Assembly: GCF_902784195.1 (NCBI RefSeq)
Contig: NZ_CACZTX010000005.1
Coordinates: 1-64,000 of the forward strand
Reading direction: 5' to 3'
DNA: 64,000 nucleotides
Origin: an uncultured Methanobrevibacter sp.
Lineage (GTDB): Archaea > Methanobacteriota > Methanobacteria > Methanobacteriales > Methanobacteriaceae
Shown here in pieces: positions 27,713 to 37,767 of the stretch. The notes below the pieces were generated by a model, which ran no database searches, had not been told where the DNA came from, and was given only the letters and a program-made list of their open reading frames with translations. Each line of letters opens with the position of its first letter. Position 1 is the stretch's first letter. Position numbers and translations under genes: made by a program.

Positions 27713-27991
27713 CTTATCCCTACTCAATTTGATTATAATCAAAAATTTTATCAAAATATTATCTAAAAAGTGATTAAATTTATTAGAAATCTAATTAAAT
27801 TTATTAAAAATCTATAAAACACTCAAATAGATTAATATTAATATAATATATATAATTTATTAGATTTAAACATTATGTATTATTTAATTAAAAATAGGAG
27901 AAATTCAAAAAAATAGTTATTTGATTAAAAAAATCAGTGTTTTTTAATTATTATTTAATCAAAAAAGAAATTTAAAAAAAATTTAAAAAAA
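27713..27991. other. intergenic with 21-bp direct repeat and stem-loops
   Basis: Two adjacent 21-base copies of ATTAAATTTATTAGAAATCTA (27773-27793 and 27794-27814, two mismatches at most) lie 60 bases upstream of the zinc-ribbon gene start and may be a regulator site. Near the glycosyltransferase end, TTGATTAAA / TTTAATCAA (27921-27963) plus T-rich minus-strand runs look like a terminator. Confidence 0.4.
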
Positions 27992-29194
27992 TTAGAGATA
28001 TCTATTGTAAATTTCTAAAATTTGATCATTGATTATGTCCCAATTATATTTTTCTTTGATAAGTTTCTGACCATTTCGAGCGAAAATGAGAGACAAATCT
28101 TCATCGAATAATACCTTTTCAATTGCTTCCCTTAAGGAGTCCTTATTGTCATCACAAGCAAGGCCAACATTTCCATCCACCCAATCATGAATATGATTGT
28201 TTTTAGTTAACACCAATGGCTTGGAACATGCCATTGCCTCGAGACCGCTTGTTGTAAATGATTCATATTTAGAAGGCATGACAAATAAGTCACAATCCAC
28301 TAAAGCTTCCTGCTTTTCCTCTTTATATAATAGGCCAGTGATAATGACATTATCTTCAAGAGAATATTCCTTAATCTTATCTTCCAATTTTACTAAATAA
28401 CCATCATCTGGACCTACAATAGCTAATTTAATGCTTGAACTACTGATATCCTCTAAACTATGATTTTCATTATGCTGATTGATCAAATCATTAAATGAAT
28501 CAATCAATAAGCCAAGCCCTTTTATTTCATGGATTCTTCCAACGAAAAGAATCAGTTTATCATTTTCACCAATGTTAAATTTAGAGCGGAATTTGCCATA
28601 ATCTGGAAGGTTCTCATACTCATCTAAATTAATCCCAAGAGGAACAATTTCAATTTTATCCTCATCAACACCCCTCTTCAAATATTGTTCCTTTTCCACT
28701 TCAGTAAGTGCAAATACACATGATGCATTGTGAAGGATCTTGAATCCAAACACCTTATCAAAAATATTCTTTAGCCCCTCCTTTTGGAAGAAAGGAAGAA
28801 CTGAACCATGAGCCTGCACGACGTATGGAATATTGTTTTTCCTTGCAAAATAGCTTGCAAAAATAGCTAAGGTTTGTCTATGCTCATGAATATGGATGAT
28901 ATCATAGCCTTTAATATCATTTCTAATCTTGAATGGAGCTGCTAATGGTGTGTCTAACATGGTTTTAAGCTTAAATCCATTAGAGAGATTTCTGAAATAA
29001 TCCACTTTAATTCCATCAACATCAACATCATAGCGACCATTTGGGAATCTTAATCTTTCCTTACATGAATCTGAACTAATGACTTTTACATCATTATCCT
29101 CGCTTTGTTTGGAAGCTATTTGATAACTTGCATTTACCACCCCTCCTGCTGACAAGCAAGGATAAAAGAAATGTGCAACATGTAAAATTTTCAT
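27992..29194 (-). CDS. GT4 family glycosyltransferase
   Basis: 400 residues, GT-B fold. The N-terminal MKILHVAHFFYPCLSAGGVV is the glycine-rich acceptor loop; HIHEHRQ and QAHGSVLPFF follow. The C-terminal domain shows GRIHEIKGLGLLIDSF (~220), GPDDGYL and the donor-binding EX7E motif ESFTTSGLE (~317). Such enzymes transfer nucleotide-activated sugars to lipid-linked or surface glycans. An upstream ATG exists, but GGTGAATTTT places the start at 29194. It lies 42 bp after the large membrane transferase gene. Confidence 0.92.
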   Translation of the reverse strand: MKILHVAHFFYPCLSAGGVVNASYQIASKQSEDNDVKVISSDSCKERLRFPNGRYDVDVDGIKVDYFRNLSNGFKLKTMLDTPLAAPFKIRNDIKGYDIIHIHEHRQTLAIFASYFARKNNIPYVVQAHGSVLPFFQKEGLKNIFDKVFGFKILHNASCVFALTEVEKEQYLKRGVDEDKIEIVPLGINLDEYENLPDYGKFRSKFNIGENDKLILFVGRIHEIKGLGLLIDSFNDLINQHNENHSLEDISSSSIKLAIVGPDDGYLVKLEDKIKEYSLEDNVIITGLLYKEEKQEALVDCDLFVMPSKYESFTTSGLEAMACSKPLVLTKNNHIHDWVDGNVGLACDDNKDSLREAIEKVLFDEDLSLIFARNGQKLIKEKYNWDIINDQILEIYNRYL

Positions 29195-29236
29195 AAAATT
29201 CACCATCTAAAAAATTATTTTATAGAATTAATGTAT

Positions 29237-30952
29237 TTAATTAATCCTTTCGTATAAATATAACCCTTCTTTTTGATAAATCATTGTATAATTTGATAAA
29301 TTAAAATTACCATCAGAGATGTAATAAGTGATATTGCTTGACTCCAAATAATCCAATCGGTCATCTGTTATTGGAATTGTATACATCCTTAAGAACCAAT
29401 TGTAAGGCCTTTGTTTAAATACAGCAACATCCTTTGACATATAATCAGAATCATATTCTGTTAAGTAATCTGCAATTACCTTATTCTTATTGAAATCCTC
29501 ATTATAATGAACTGTAGATGTGAATGTGAATGCAGAAAATATGCAAAATACAATAAGGAGTATTGGAATAATCTTTAAAAGATTCTGCTTTTTAAACTCA
29601 AAGAACTCAAATTTCCCAGACAAATCCAAAATCTCGTTTAGAGCATATATCACAAAATAAATGAAAGCTGGGAAAACAGTTATTATGTATCTATTCACCT
29701 TAATATTCAAGAATGTGAAGAAAATAAAGTAAACTAATAACCATGCCAACATGAAAATATCTGTTGAATATATCTCCCTATCAATACCGATTTTCCTGAA
29801 ATATGAAAACAGAATAACCAAATCAATCAGTATAAGTGTTATTGTGATAAGGGAATTGATTTTAAAGCTTAAGATTGAAATGACCAACAGCACAACAAAT
29901 AAGATCCATACAAGATACTTGTATTTAGACTCCCCTTTTCTCTCAGCATTGATTAACTTATATCCAGATAACAAAATTCCGGCAGCAAATAGTCCAATTA
30001 AGAAAAATGACATTGGATTTAAGCCATTTAATACTGGAATAACATTATCAAAACTCACATAGTCCGAGTATAGGAAATTTGGGAAATCATGAAGATAAAA
30101 GAATGTGTCAGTTGTATATGCATTATCAATCACTTCTCCTTTAGAACCTGAAGCAAATGTAGAGCTTTGTGTTAAAAATGATAAATTAGACCCATATGCT
30201 AAAATTGTAGCTGAAAAGAGCACGACTAACATAAAAGCTATTGCAAATGATTTTAGAATATTCCTAAATTCCTCGCTTTTTATGTAAGATTTGAGTTTTC
30301 TTGAAAACTCTTGCCTATCCACAATCAATAAATCCAGGTTTGTGAAAAAATCATGCTTGGAAAGATAATACAAGAGTATCAAAGGGAGCAAGAATAATGC
30401 AGTATAACGTGTGAAAACAGCTAAAACAAATAAAGGAATAGCTATCATATAATATTTTGAATCATTATCAACTGCAAGAAGAATGAAAATGACAGTCCAT
30501 ATGGATAAAGCGACTGCAGGCACATCCAAAGTCCCATTTGCCCACCAAAGCAAAGTAAGGGAAAAGCTACCAAAAAGAAATGCCCCACAAAGGCTTAATA
30601 GGGAACTGAACTTATTCTTTAGAAGCACATAAATGCCAATATTTGCTAATATGCAAAAGATTCCAGTAACCAAGTAAAGAGAAGCTTCAGATAAAAATCC
30701 TAATTTGAAAAGAATAGCTGTTAAAATGCAAATAACAGGTGACAAGTACAGATAAAGGATACTTGATTCATAACCTGCAAAAACAAGGGAATTTGATAAA
30801 TAAATAAAGACATCAGAACAGTAAATTCCTAATGCCTGATTAAAATTTATGAGAGTATAAGTAATGAGAATGCTAAAGACTGTTAAAATAAGCAAATAGA
30901 AAAAATCATTCTTAGAGATATTCAAATCATCTAAAATATTTTTAAACATCAT
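29237..30952 (-). CDS. GT39/ArnT-like membrane glycosyltransferase
   Basis: About 570 residues with ~11-13 membrane helices and a C-terminal soluble tail after ~510. The first loop has GIYCSDVFIYLSNSLVFAG, containing the acidic residue that PMT/ArnT-type enzymes use for lipid-phosphate sugar donors. These enzymes move sugars from polyprenyl phosphate on the outer face. The frame reaches 30991, but TTAGTGAAAATT suggests the ATG at 30952 or 30949. It forms a minus-strand pair with the downstream GT4 gene and is part of the surface polysaccharide region. Confidence 0.82.
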   Translation of the reverse strand: MMFKNILDDLNISKNDFFYLLILTVFSILITYTLINFNQALGIYCSDVFIYLSNSLVFAGYESSILYLYLSPVICILTAILFKLGFLSEASLYLVTGIFCILANIGIYVLLKNKFSSLLSLCGAFLFGSFSLTLLWWANGTLDVPAVALSIWTVIFILLAVDNDSKYYMIAIPLFVLAVFTRYTALFLLPLILLYYLSKHDFFTNLDLLIVDRQEFSRKLKSYIKSEEFRNILKSFAIAFMLVVLFSATILAYGSNLSFLTQSSTFASGSKGEVIDNAYTTDTFFYLHDFPNFLYSDYVSFDNVIPVLNGLNPMSFFLIGLFAAGILLSGYKLINAERKGESKYKYLVWILFVVLLVISILSFKINSLITITLILIDLVILFSYFRKIGIDREIYSTDIFMLAWLLVYFIFFTFLNIKVNRYIITVFPAFIYFVIYALNEILDLSGKFEFFEFKKQNLLKIIPILLIVFCIFSAFTFTSTVHYNEDFNKNKVIADYLTEYDSDYMSKDVAVFKQRPYNWFLRMYTIPITDDRLDYLESSNITYYISDGNFNLSNYTMIYQKEGLYLYERIN

Positions 30953-31072
30953 AATTTTCACTAATCCCAATAATTTCATTAATTTTAACAATCAATTTCT
31001 ACAATTAAATCCACATTATATTCAACAATTAATTTAACAATTTTTCAATTGAATTCACAATAATTTTTAAAA

Positions 31073-31945
31073 CTATACAAAGCTAAAAACATTAAAAGAT
31101 CCTACTACAAATGCTACAAAACTGATTAACATCGCTATTTTTAGATTTTTAGAAACCTTAGCGCATGTCTCTTCAGGCGGATTCAATTTTAAACTATAAG
31201 CGCTATACAAGAATATGATTATAGGTATAATCATTATCACCATATACCCAATATTAAATATTTTGAAGATGTAAAGAATAGGACACATTAAAGTTGTTAC
31301 AACAATCAGGATTATTGAAATTATTGAAGGGATCTTCTTGCCATATAAAATAGGAAAAGTTCTTGCACCTTCCTGTTTATCACCCTCAATATCTTCCATA
31401 TCCTTTACTATTTCACGTGCCAATGTCATGAACATCGCAAATAATCCTAAATAAATTGAGATAAATAAAATCTTTAATGAACTTGTAGCACAAGCTATTA
31501 CAACACCGGCAATTACAAAACAGAAACCTGTTAAAGTAGCTACAGTAAGATTTCCAACCAGTGGCATTGCCTTTAAGTTTCTAGCATAAAGATACATTAT
31601 GAATGCAGCAGGAATGACAATTATAGATGGCCAAATTGAATTTACTAAATAGCTGTCAACAAGACTTAAAAGAATTCCTATTCCAAAGAGGACATAAGAA
31701 TAATTTCTTGCATTTTCAAGACTGATTCTTCCTGACGGAATAGGTCGATTAGGCTTGTTTATTTCATCTATCTTTACATCAAAAACGTCGTTGATAGTAT
31801 TTCCTGCACCAGTGCAGACAAAAACAATTATTGCACAGATGATTATAGGCAAATCATAATAATGTCCCACAAACATCATCAATATTACAGCAATAGCTGC
31901 CATAAGTGCATTTCCTGGACGGATAATTTCTAAATAAGCATTCAT
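31073..31945 (-). CDS. digeranylgeranylglyceryl phosphate synthase (UbiA family)
   Basis: 290-residue polytopic prenyltransferase with ~8 helices. The first aspartate-rich motif is NTINDVFDVKIDEINKPNRP (~48-67), followed by IPSGRIS; the second is DMEDIEGDKQEGART (~183-197). This pattern is diagnostic for DGGGP synthase, which adds the second geranylgeranyl chain to make archaeal ether lipids. GAGGAAATAAA precedes the ATG. It sits inside the polysaccharide region and is not functionally tied to it except through membrane lipids. Confidence 0.93.
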   Translation of the reverse strand: MNAYLEIIRPGNALMAAIAVILMMFVGHYYDLPIIICAIIVFVCTGAGNTINDVFDVKIDEINKPNRPIPSGRISLENARNYSYVLFGIGILLSLVDSYLVNSIWPSIIVIPAAFIMYLYARNLKAMPLVGNLTVATLTGFCFVIAGVVIACATSSLKILFISIYLGLFAMFMTLAREIVKDMEDIEGDKQEGARTFPILYGKKIPSIISIILIVVTTLMCPILYIFKIFNIGYMVIMIIPIIIFLYSAYSLKLNPPEETCAKVSKNLKIAMLISFVAFVVGSFNVFSFV

Positions 31946-32060
31946 TTTATTTCCTCAATTTTAATTCTAAATATTTATCTCCTAAATAAATTTATAATTT
32001 TATAAGTATAAATCTTTTATTTTTTAATATTAAAGTTGCAAATTTATTAAAATTGCAAAT

Positions 32061-33401
32061 TTATAATTCATTCAGTAAATCAGCGAATTTTTTAGCCATG
32101 TTTTCCATGGAATAATCTTCAATATTGATGTCTGAATTCAATTCAACAGTTCCATTTTCAATGAATTCATTATAAATGTCCAATAAGGCGTCTTTAGTTG
32201 ATTCCAAGCTTGAAACATGATATCCGACTTTAGTTTCCTCAATCAGATCCTTCAGGGAACCTTCCTTGTATCCAATTGATAAAACAGGTTTCTTCAATGC
32301 GAAATATTCATAAATCTTTCCTGGAATAAACATCTTTTCCTTTTCATTATCCCAAGATATAAGAAGAAGAACATCACTATTCAATTGCTTTTTCAACACT
32401 TCCTCATGAGCTATTTTACCGCCAATATGAACGATATCCAAAAGACCATAACGCTTAGCTATTTCTTCCAAACTAGTGCTGTCACCGTAAAATTCGATTG
32501 AAATTTTAGATGAATCCAATTTATTCTCATCCTCCAATTGGCGAATAGCTTCAAATAAATAACTTGGGTCTCTTTTACCCCCATACAAAGATCCTGCATA
32601 AATAAATTTCAATTTTTCTGAAGAGTCACTGGAAAAATCATCCTTCTTAGAAACTAATTCCCCTAAAAACTTAAAGTCATCCTTGTCATAACCTGATAAA
32701 ATCGGGACTATCCTATTCTTCGGATGTAAAGTGGCTAATGTCTTAGCAGCCAAATCTGTAGTAGTTGTTAAAGCATCTACATTTTCAAATGTCTTCAATT
32801 CCAATCTTTTTTCAAAATAATTTCTTATGGAAGTATGTGAAACATATGGGTTCAAATTCCAAAGATCCCTTAAGTCTGCTATCCAAGGGAGATTATACTT
32901 TTCATTTAAATCCTTTGCAATTGTATGACATGTTATAGGCCATGAAGAGCTTATGATAGCATCAATTTCTTCCTCTTCAATTACTTTAGAAGCTTCCTCA
33001 AATGCAGATTCATGCCAGTATTTCATTCCATCAGGAAATGCAAATACTTCACCCGCCATTGAAATGGCCTTTGAAGCAATTGGATTGGAATAAGAAGTGG
33101 AATCCTTTAACTTTTCATCATTAAATTCTATAGAATCTTTAGAATCATTGTAATCAGTGAAATCAGTTGATTTAGATTTCTTGAATTTATTGGTAAAATG
33201 ACTGAACATATCCTCATATTCAGTGAAAATGATTCTGCAATTCAAATCATCGTTTTCCTTTGGAATGAAACCTAAATCCGGGACAATCACTATAGGCTCC
33301 CATCCAAATTGAGGCAAATATTTTGCGAGTGCCCTTAAACGCTTTGAAGCAATTTCATTCACTTGATTAAAGTAAAATGCTATTAAAATCACTTTTTTCA
33401 T
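32061..33401 (-). CDS. glycosyltransferase (GT4-like)
   Basis: 446 residues. N-terminal GT-B domain begins KKVILIAFYFNQVNEIASKRLRAL and contains the GWEPIVIVPDLG strand. A long Ser/Asp/Lys-rich insertion occurs at ~70-115. The C-terminal domain has KLKFIYAGSLYGGKRDPSYLFEAI and PGKIYEYFALKKPVLSIG, where Glu in KIYEYF replaces the second Glu of EX7E. Likely cytoplasmic sugar transferase for surface glycans. GGTGGTTAA precedes the ATG. Convergent with nothing; it is divergent from ino1. Confidence 0.88.
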   Translation of the reverse strand: MKKVILIAFYFNQVNEIASKRLRALAKYLPQFGWEPIVIVPDLGFIPKENDDLNCRIIFTEYEDMFSHFTNKFKKSKSTDFTDYNDSKDSIEFNDEKLKDSTSYSNPIASKAISMAGEVFAFPDGMKYWHESAFEEASKVIEEEEIDAIISSSWPITCHTIAKDLNEKYNLPWIADLRDLWNLNPYVSHTSIRNYFEKRLELKTFENVDALTTTTDLAAKTLATLHPKNRIVPILSGYDKDDFKFLGELVSKKDDFSSDSSEKLKFIYAGSLYGGKRDPSYLFEAIRQLEDENKLDSSKISIEFYGDSTSLEEIAKRYGLLDIVHIGGKIAHEEVLKKQLNSDVLLLISWDNEKEKMFIPGKIYEYFALKKPVLSIGYKEGSLKDLIEETKVGYHVSSLESTKDALLDIYNEFIENGTVELNSDINIEDYSMENMAKKFADLLNEL

Positions 33402-33488
33402 TTAACCACCGAATTGAAGACTTAATCTAAATAGTTTACCATGTAAAATTATTATTTCAATAGAACATCGTCATTTTTTTTGAAAAGA

Positions 33489-33563
33489 TTTATATAAACA
33501 AATGTTAATATATTAAAGTAATATGATTAATATTTATTTTTATTCAATAATATTTATATAAAT
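33489..33563 (+). promoter_or_regulatory. two TATA boxes upstream of ino1
   Basis: TTTATATAAA occurs at 33489-33498 and again at 33553-33562. The second would start transcription near 33585, giving a ~65-base leader for ino1. The first is nearly symmetric and could also serve the divergent glycosyltransferase gene. Confidence 0.5.
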
Positions 33564-33649
33564 TTTTAAAAAAAAACAAAAATACTTTAATTTAATCATT
33601 AACTAAATTAGAAAATCAAAAATTAGAATTATTATATACTGGTGAAAAT

Positions 33650-34744
33650 ATGAGCAAGATTAAAATAGCTGTAGTAGGAATTGGAAACTGCGCAAGTTCT
33701 CTTATACAAGGAATCTATTACTATAAAGATAAGAATCCTGAAGATGCAATTGGTCTCATGCACTGGAAAATTGGTGACTGGGACCCAACTGACATTGAAG
33801 TAGTGGCTGCTTTTGATATTGATGCAAGAAAAGTTGGAAAAACTGTTGATGAAGCAATCTTTGCAAAACCAAATTGTACCACTGTTTTCCAAGCAGAAAT
33901 ACCAAAAAGTGATGTAGTTGTCCAAATGGGACCTGTACTTGATGGTGTCAGTGAACATATGGCAGAATTTGAAGATGATTATACCTTTGTAGTAGCTGAT
34001 GAAGAACCAGTAGACGTTGTTGAAGTCTTAAAAGAAAGTGGAGCAGAAATATTACTCAGTTATTTACCAGTAGGTTCTGAAGAAGCTGCAAGATTCTATT
34101 CACAATGTGCATTAGATGCAGAAATTGCTTATATTAATTGTATGCCAGTGTTTATTGTAAGTGACCCAGAATGGGATGCAAAATTCAGAGAAAAAGGCCT
34201 CCCTGCTGTTGGTGACGACATTAAAGCACAAATTGGTGCAACCATTACACACAGAACTTTAAGTAACTTGTTTAAAGAAAGAGGTGTCAAATTGATTCAC
34301 ACCTACCAAATCAACACTGGTGGAAACACTGACTTCTTAAACATGCTAAACAGAAAACGTTTAGACTCTAAAAAAGAATCTAAAACTGAAGCTGTTCAAT
34401 CAGTACTTGCAGAAAGAATGGACCCTCATGACATTCACATTGGTCCAAGTGATTATGTACCATGGCAAAAAGACAACAAGATCTGTTTCTTAAGAATGGA
34501 AGGTAAAACCTTTGGTGACGTGCCAATGGACATAGAACTCAGATTAAGTGTAGAAGATTCTCCAAACTCTGCAGGATGTGTAATTGACGCTATTCGTTGC
34601 TGTAAATTAGGACTTGAAAGAGGAATTGGTGGACAATTAACTTCAATTTCATCTTATGTTATGAAACACCCTCCAATCCAATTTACTGATGATGAAGCAG
34701 CAGCTAATGTTGAAGCATTCATTAATGGAGAAATTGAACGTTAA
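33650..34744 (+). CDS. ino1: myo-inositol-1-phosphate synthase
   Basis: 364 residues of the archaeal/actinobacterial type. It converts glucose-6-phosphate to inositol-1-phosphate for the archaetidylinositol head group of ether lipids. The NAD Rossmann loop is VGIGNCASSLIQGI (~9-22). GPVLDGVSEHM, YLPVGSEEAARFY, INCMPVFIV, NTGGNTDFLNM (the conserved active-site segment) and HIGPSDYVPW follow. GGTGAAAAT precedes the ATG. It is a single gene with a terminator hairpin that includes its stop codon. Confidence 0.96.
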   Translation: MSKIKIAVVGIGNCASSLIQGIYYYKDKNPEDAIGLMHWKIGDWDPTDIEVVAAFDIDARKVGKTVDEAIFAKPNCTTVFQAEIPKSDVVVQMGPVLDGVSEHMAEFEDDYTFVVADEEPVDVVEVLKESGAEILLSYLPVGSEEAARFYSQCALDAEIAYINCMPVFIVSDPEWDAKFREKGLPAVGDDIKAQIGATITHRTLSNLFKERGVKLIHTYQINTGGNTDFLNMLNRKRLDSKKESKTEAVQSVLAERMDPHDIHIGPSDYVPWQKDNKICFLRMEGKTFGDVPMDIELRLSVEDSPNSAGCVIDAIRCCKLGLERGIGGQLTSISSYVMKHPPIQFTDDEAAANVEAFINGEIER

Positions 34745-34759
34745 GAATTTATTCTTAAC
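34740..34759 (+). terminator. hairpin terminator overlapping ino1 stop
   Basis: GTTAAGAAT-tt-ATTCTTAAC contains the TAA stop (34742-34744) in its stem and runs directly into TTTTACTTTTTTTATTTTTTT. Confidence 0.7.
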
Positions 34760-35054
34760 TTTTACTTTTTTTATTTTTTTAATAACTTTCTTTTTTTTTA
34801 CGAATTGTCCTTATTTTACTTTTTTATAAACTTTTTTGATCCAATACTTTAATAAATTTACTCTATTTTTAAATCACAATTAAATTTAACTAAAAATAGA
34901 TAACTTTTATTAGTAGTTATAACAATAAATAATAATATAATGTAATATAATCGTATGTGATTTAGAAATAATAAATAGAAATTTATTTAAAATCAAAAAC
35001 GTGATTTTGAATTAAATTTATCATGATATGTAAAAATTTTAGTGAGGTGTAAAG
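34760..35054. other. intergenic, pycB promoter side
   Basis: T-rich terminator tail, then A/T-rich sequence leading to pycB. No gene or recognisable operator. Confidence 0.4.
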
Positions 35055-36782
35055 ATGAAAGTGAAAATAACAGAAACCGCATTCAGAGATGCTCACCAAT
35101 CCCTTTTAGCAACCAGAATGAGAACAAGAGACATGGTTCCTATTATTGAAGAAATGGATAAAGTGGGATATCATGCAATAGAAGCATGGGGTGGAGCTAC
35201 CTTTGATACTTGTATAAGATTTTTAAACGAAGACCCATGGGAAAGATTAAGAATATTGAAGGAAAACTTTACTGAAACTCCCTTGCAAATGCTCCTTAGA
35301 GGTCAAAACTTACTCGGATACAAACATTATGCTGATGACATTGTAACTAAATTTGTAGAAAAATCCTATGAAAACGGTATTGACATCTTTAGGATTTTCG
35401 ATGCAATGAACGATATAAGGAATATGCAACAATCCATTAAAGTAGCTAAAGAACAAGGGGCTCATGTTCAAGGAACTATCAGCTACACCATTAGCCCAGT
35501 TCATACCATTGACAAATTCGTAGAGTTTGCAAAAGAACTTGAAGCATTAGAGTGTGATTCAATAGCTATTAAGGATATGGCTGGTTTAATCACCCCATCC
35601 GTTGTATTCGAATTGGTTACAAGATTAAAAGAAGAAACTGATCTATTAGTTAATTTACACTCACATTGTACCAGTGGTATGACTCCTATCAGTTACTATG
35701 CTGCATGTCAAGCAGGTGTTGACATTTTAGACACCGCTATTTCACCTATCGCTTGGGGTACTTCACAACCTCCAACAGAAAGTATTGTAGCATCCTTACA
35801 AGGTACTGAATTCGACACTGGTCTTGATTTAAAAGCATTAAACCAAATTAAAAAGTATTTCGAAACCCTTAGGGAAAAATACGAAGGATACATAGATCCT
35901 ATTAGTGAAAGAATCGACACTGATGTATTGATGTACCAAATCCCTGGTGGAATGCTTTCAAACTTAATTTCACAATTAAAACAGCAAAATGCATTAGACA
36001 GATACCAAGATGTATTGGAAGAAATGCCTCGTGTAAGAAAGGATATGGGATACCCTCCACTTGTAACTCCTACAAGCCAAATCGTTGGTATTCAAGCTGT
36101 AATGAACGTTATAAATGGAGAAAGATACAAAATCGTTTCTAACGAAGTTAAAGATTACATGAAAGGTTTCTATGGACGTGCTCCAGCACCAATCAATCAG
36201 GAAATCGCTAAAAAGATTATTGGTGATGAAGAGCCTATTACCTGCAGACCTGCAGATTTAATTGAACCGGAATATGAAAACTTCAAAAAAGAAGGTGAAG
36301 ATTTAGGAATCATCAAGAAAGAGGAAGATGTGCTTACTCTTGCAATGTTACCTCCAGTCGCTAAACAATTCCTTAAAGGCGAACTTGAAGAAGAAGCATT
36401 CCCAGAAGTCCATATTGGAAGTTCCAGTGACGATGACTTAAGTGCTATTCCAACAGAATACTCTGTAGAAGTGGATGGAGATATCTTTGATGTTAAAATC
36501 ATGCCTACAGGATACATGCAAATAGGACAACAAGGCTCTGGAGACATCGGCCCAATTCCTGGTGCATTAACTGCATCCATGCAAGGTATGGTACTTAAAA
36601 TCAAAGTAAACACTGGAGATAAAGTCCAAAAAGGTACTGTAGTGGCAGTTCTTGAAGCTATGAAAATGGAAAACGATATCTACGCTGAAGAAGAAGGTAT
36701 TGTAGAACAAATTTTCGTAGAAGAAGGTGACACTGTCAACGCAGGTGACAACTTAATGTTGATTAAACCTTTAGACGAATAA
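35055..36782 (+). CDS. pycB: pyruvate carboxylase subunit B (biotin carrier and carboxyltransferase)
   Basis: 575 residues. Carboxyltransferase TIM barrel first (TETAFRDAHQSLLATRMRTRDM, then AWGGATFDTC, FRIFDAMNDIRNM, IKDMAGLI, LHSHCTSGM with metal-binding His), then the PycB conserved domain (~300-480) and a C-terminal biotinyl domain (~505-575) with biotinylated Lys537 in EAMKMEN. With PycA (not in the window) it forms oxaloacetate from pyruvate, the entry to the incomplete reductive TCA route of methanogens. GAGGTGTAAAG precedes the ATG. A hairpin terminator overlaps the stop. Confidence 0.96.
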   Translation: MKVKITETAFRDAHQSLLATRMRTRDMVPIIEEMDKVGYHAIEAWGGATFDTCIRFLNEDPWERLRILKENFTETPLQMLLRGQNLLGYKHYADDIVTKFVEKSYENGIDIFRIFDAMNDIRNMQQSIKVAKEQGAHVQGTISYTISPVHTIDKFVEFAKELEALECDSIAIKDMAGLITPSVVFELVTRLKEETDLLVNLHSHCTSGMTPISYYAACQAGVDILDTAISPIAWGTSQPPTESIVASLQGTEFDTGLDLKALNQIKKYFETLREKYEGYIDPISERIDTDVLMYQIPGGMLSNLISQLKQQNALDRYQDVLEEMPRVRKDMGYPPLVTPTSQIVGIQAVMNVINGERYKIVSNEVKDYMKGFYGRAPAPINQEIAKKIIGDEEPITCRPADLIEPEYENFKKEGEDLGIIKKEEDVLTLAMLPPVAKQFLKGELEEEAFPEVHIGSSSDDDLSAIPTEYSVEVDGDIFDVKIMPTGYMQIGQQGSGDIGPIPGALTASMQGMVLKIKVNTGDKVQKGTVVAVLEAMKMENDIYAEEEGIVEQIFVEEGDTVNAGDNLMLIKPLDE

Positions 36783-36802
36783 TGGTAATTATTTACCATT
36801 AT
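36779..36802 (+). terminator. hairpin terminator overlapping pycB stop
   Basis: ATAATGGTAA-ttat-TTACCATTAT, a 10-bp perfect stem, contains the TAA stop (36780-36782) and is followed by CTTTTTATTTTTTTTAG. Confidence 0.75.
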
Positions 36803-37036
36803 CTTTTTATTTTTTTTAGATTGATTTAATGTTCATTAGATTTAATCTCTTTACACCCTATTTAAAATTAAATGCTCCTTCTAAAATTAAAATCTCCTAT
36901 TTAAAATTAAACAAACTATTTTTAAGAATTTATTTTCAAAACATCTGGTAAAAAGAAACTCATATAATGCCCAATTAATTCGTAAAATATGAAACTATTA
37001 TATGGATGATAAAAAAATAAATGGACAATGATAGCA

Positions 37037-37645
37037 TTATCCATTTCCAATTCCTAAAAAGAAATAATTATAAGTATTTTCTAAAGTGTCTGGAGCCATC
37101 CAAGGATATGTTTTAGCCAAGTATTCCTTTATCTCATCTGACCTGGTAATGACATCCGCCTTATTTGCAAATTTCTGAGACCTGAAATAATCATTCAAAT
37201 CATCGCTGATTTCACGGGATTCCTCATACAAATGCTCTAAATGTGCAGGGGGAATATGAGGCAATATCTCCCTAAGAATATCAATAGGAATCAAATCAAA
37301 ATGGTTTGCAATTGCAAAATTAAAAATAACATTCAATATAAGATCTTTGGTATTGAGAACAACCCTTCTTGGAATGGATTCCGCTTGTTCCTTAGAAATG
37401 ACACCATCTTTTAAAGCCCTCTCTACATCTGTTTCAACGACAATCTGAAAAGACCTATTGTACTTTCCTTGTCTTAAACGAATGGCAAATAAAACCATAC
37501 AAAGAACAGACAAGACTGCAAATATCAATGAAATGAATGAAACCAAACCAGATTGGAGCTTAAATTCATTATAAATCAATATTACAAGAGCCAATAATAT
37601 AAATAATCTTGATAAAAATGCTAAATCTATTCTTGGAATTCTCAT
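37037..37645 (-). CDS. small membrane protein with cytoplasmic helical domain, unknown
   Basis: 202 residues. Two membrane helices (~8-27 and ~33-54) are followed by a short basic loop (RLRQGKYNRS) and a mostly helical soluble part (~65-202). The soluble part contains VETDVERALKDGVISKEQAESIPRR and LIPIDILREILPHIPPAHLEHLYEES; it has no Cys or obvious catalytic motif. I do not recognise the family. Positive residues after helix 2 place the domain in the cytoplasm. Convergent with pycB. It could be a membrane-bound adaptor. Confidence 0.65.
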   Translation of the reverse strand: MRIPRIDLAFLSRLFILLALVILIYNEFKLQSGLVSFISLIFAVLSVLCMVLFAIRLRQGKYNRSFQIVVETDVERALKDGVISKEQAESIPRRVVLNTKDLILNVIFNFAIANHFDLIPIDILREILPHIPPAHLEHLYEESREISDDLNDYFRSQKFANKADVITRSDEIKEYLAKTYPWMAPDTLENTYNYFFLGIGNG

Positions 37646-37719
37646 ATTTTCACATATAATAATTACTGTTAGTCCATATTTAAGAATTTCTTTTTAAACT
37701 AACAATTTTTGCATAAATA

Positions 37720-37765
37720 TATTTTCTACTCTCTTTCTTTACTCTATATTCTTTAACTCTCTATT
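37720..37765. repeat. pyrimidine-rich tandem repeat downstream of larC
   Basis: Imperfect units like CTCTATTCTTTA repeat about four times, all pyrimidine on the plus strand and purine on the minus. They end at the larC stop. Probably simple-sequence drift. Confidence 0.4.
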
Positions 37766-37767
37766 CT

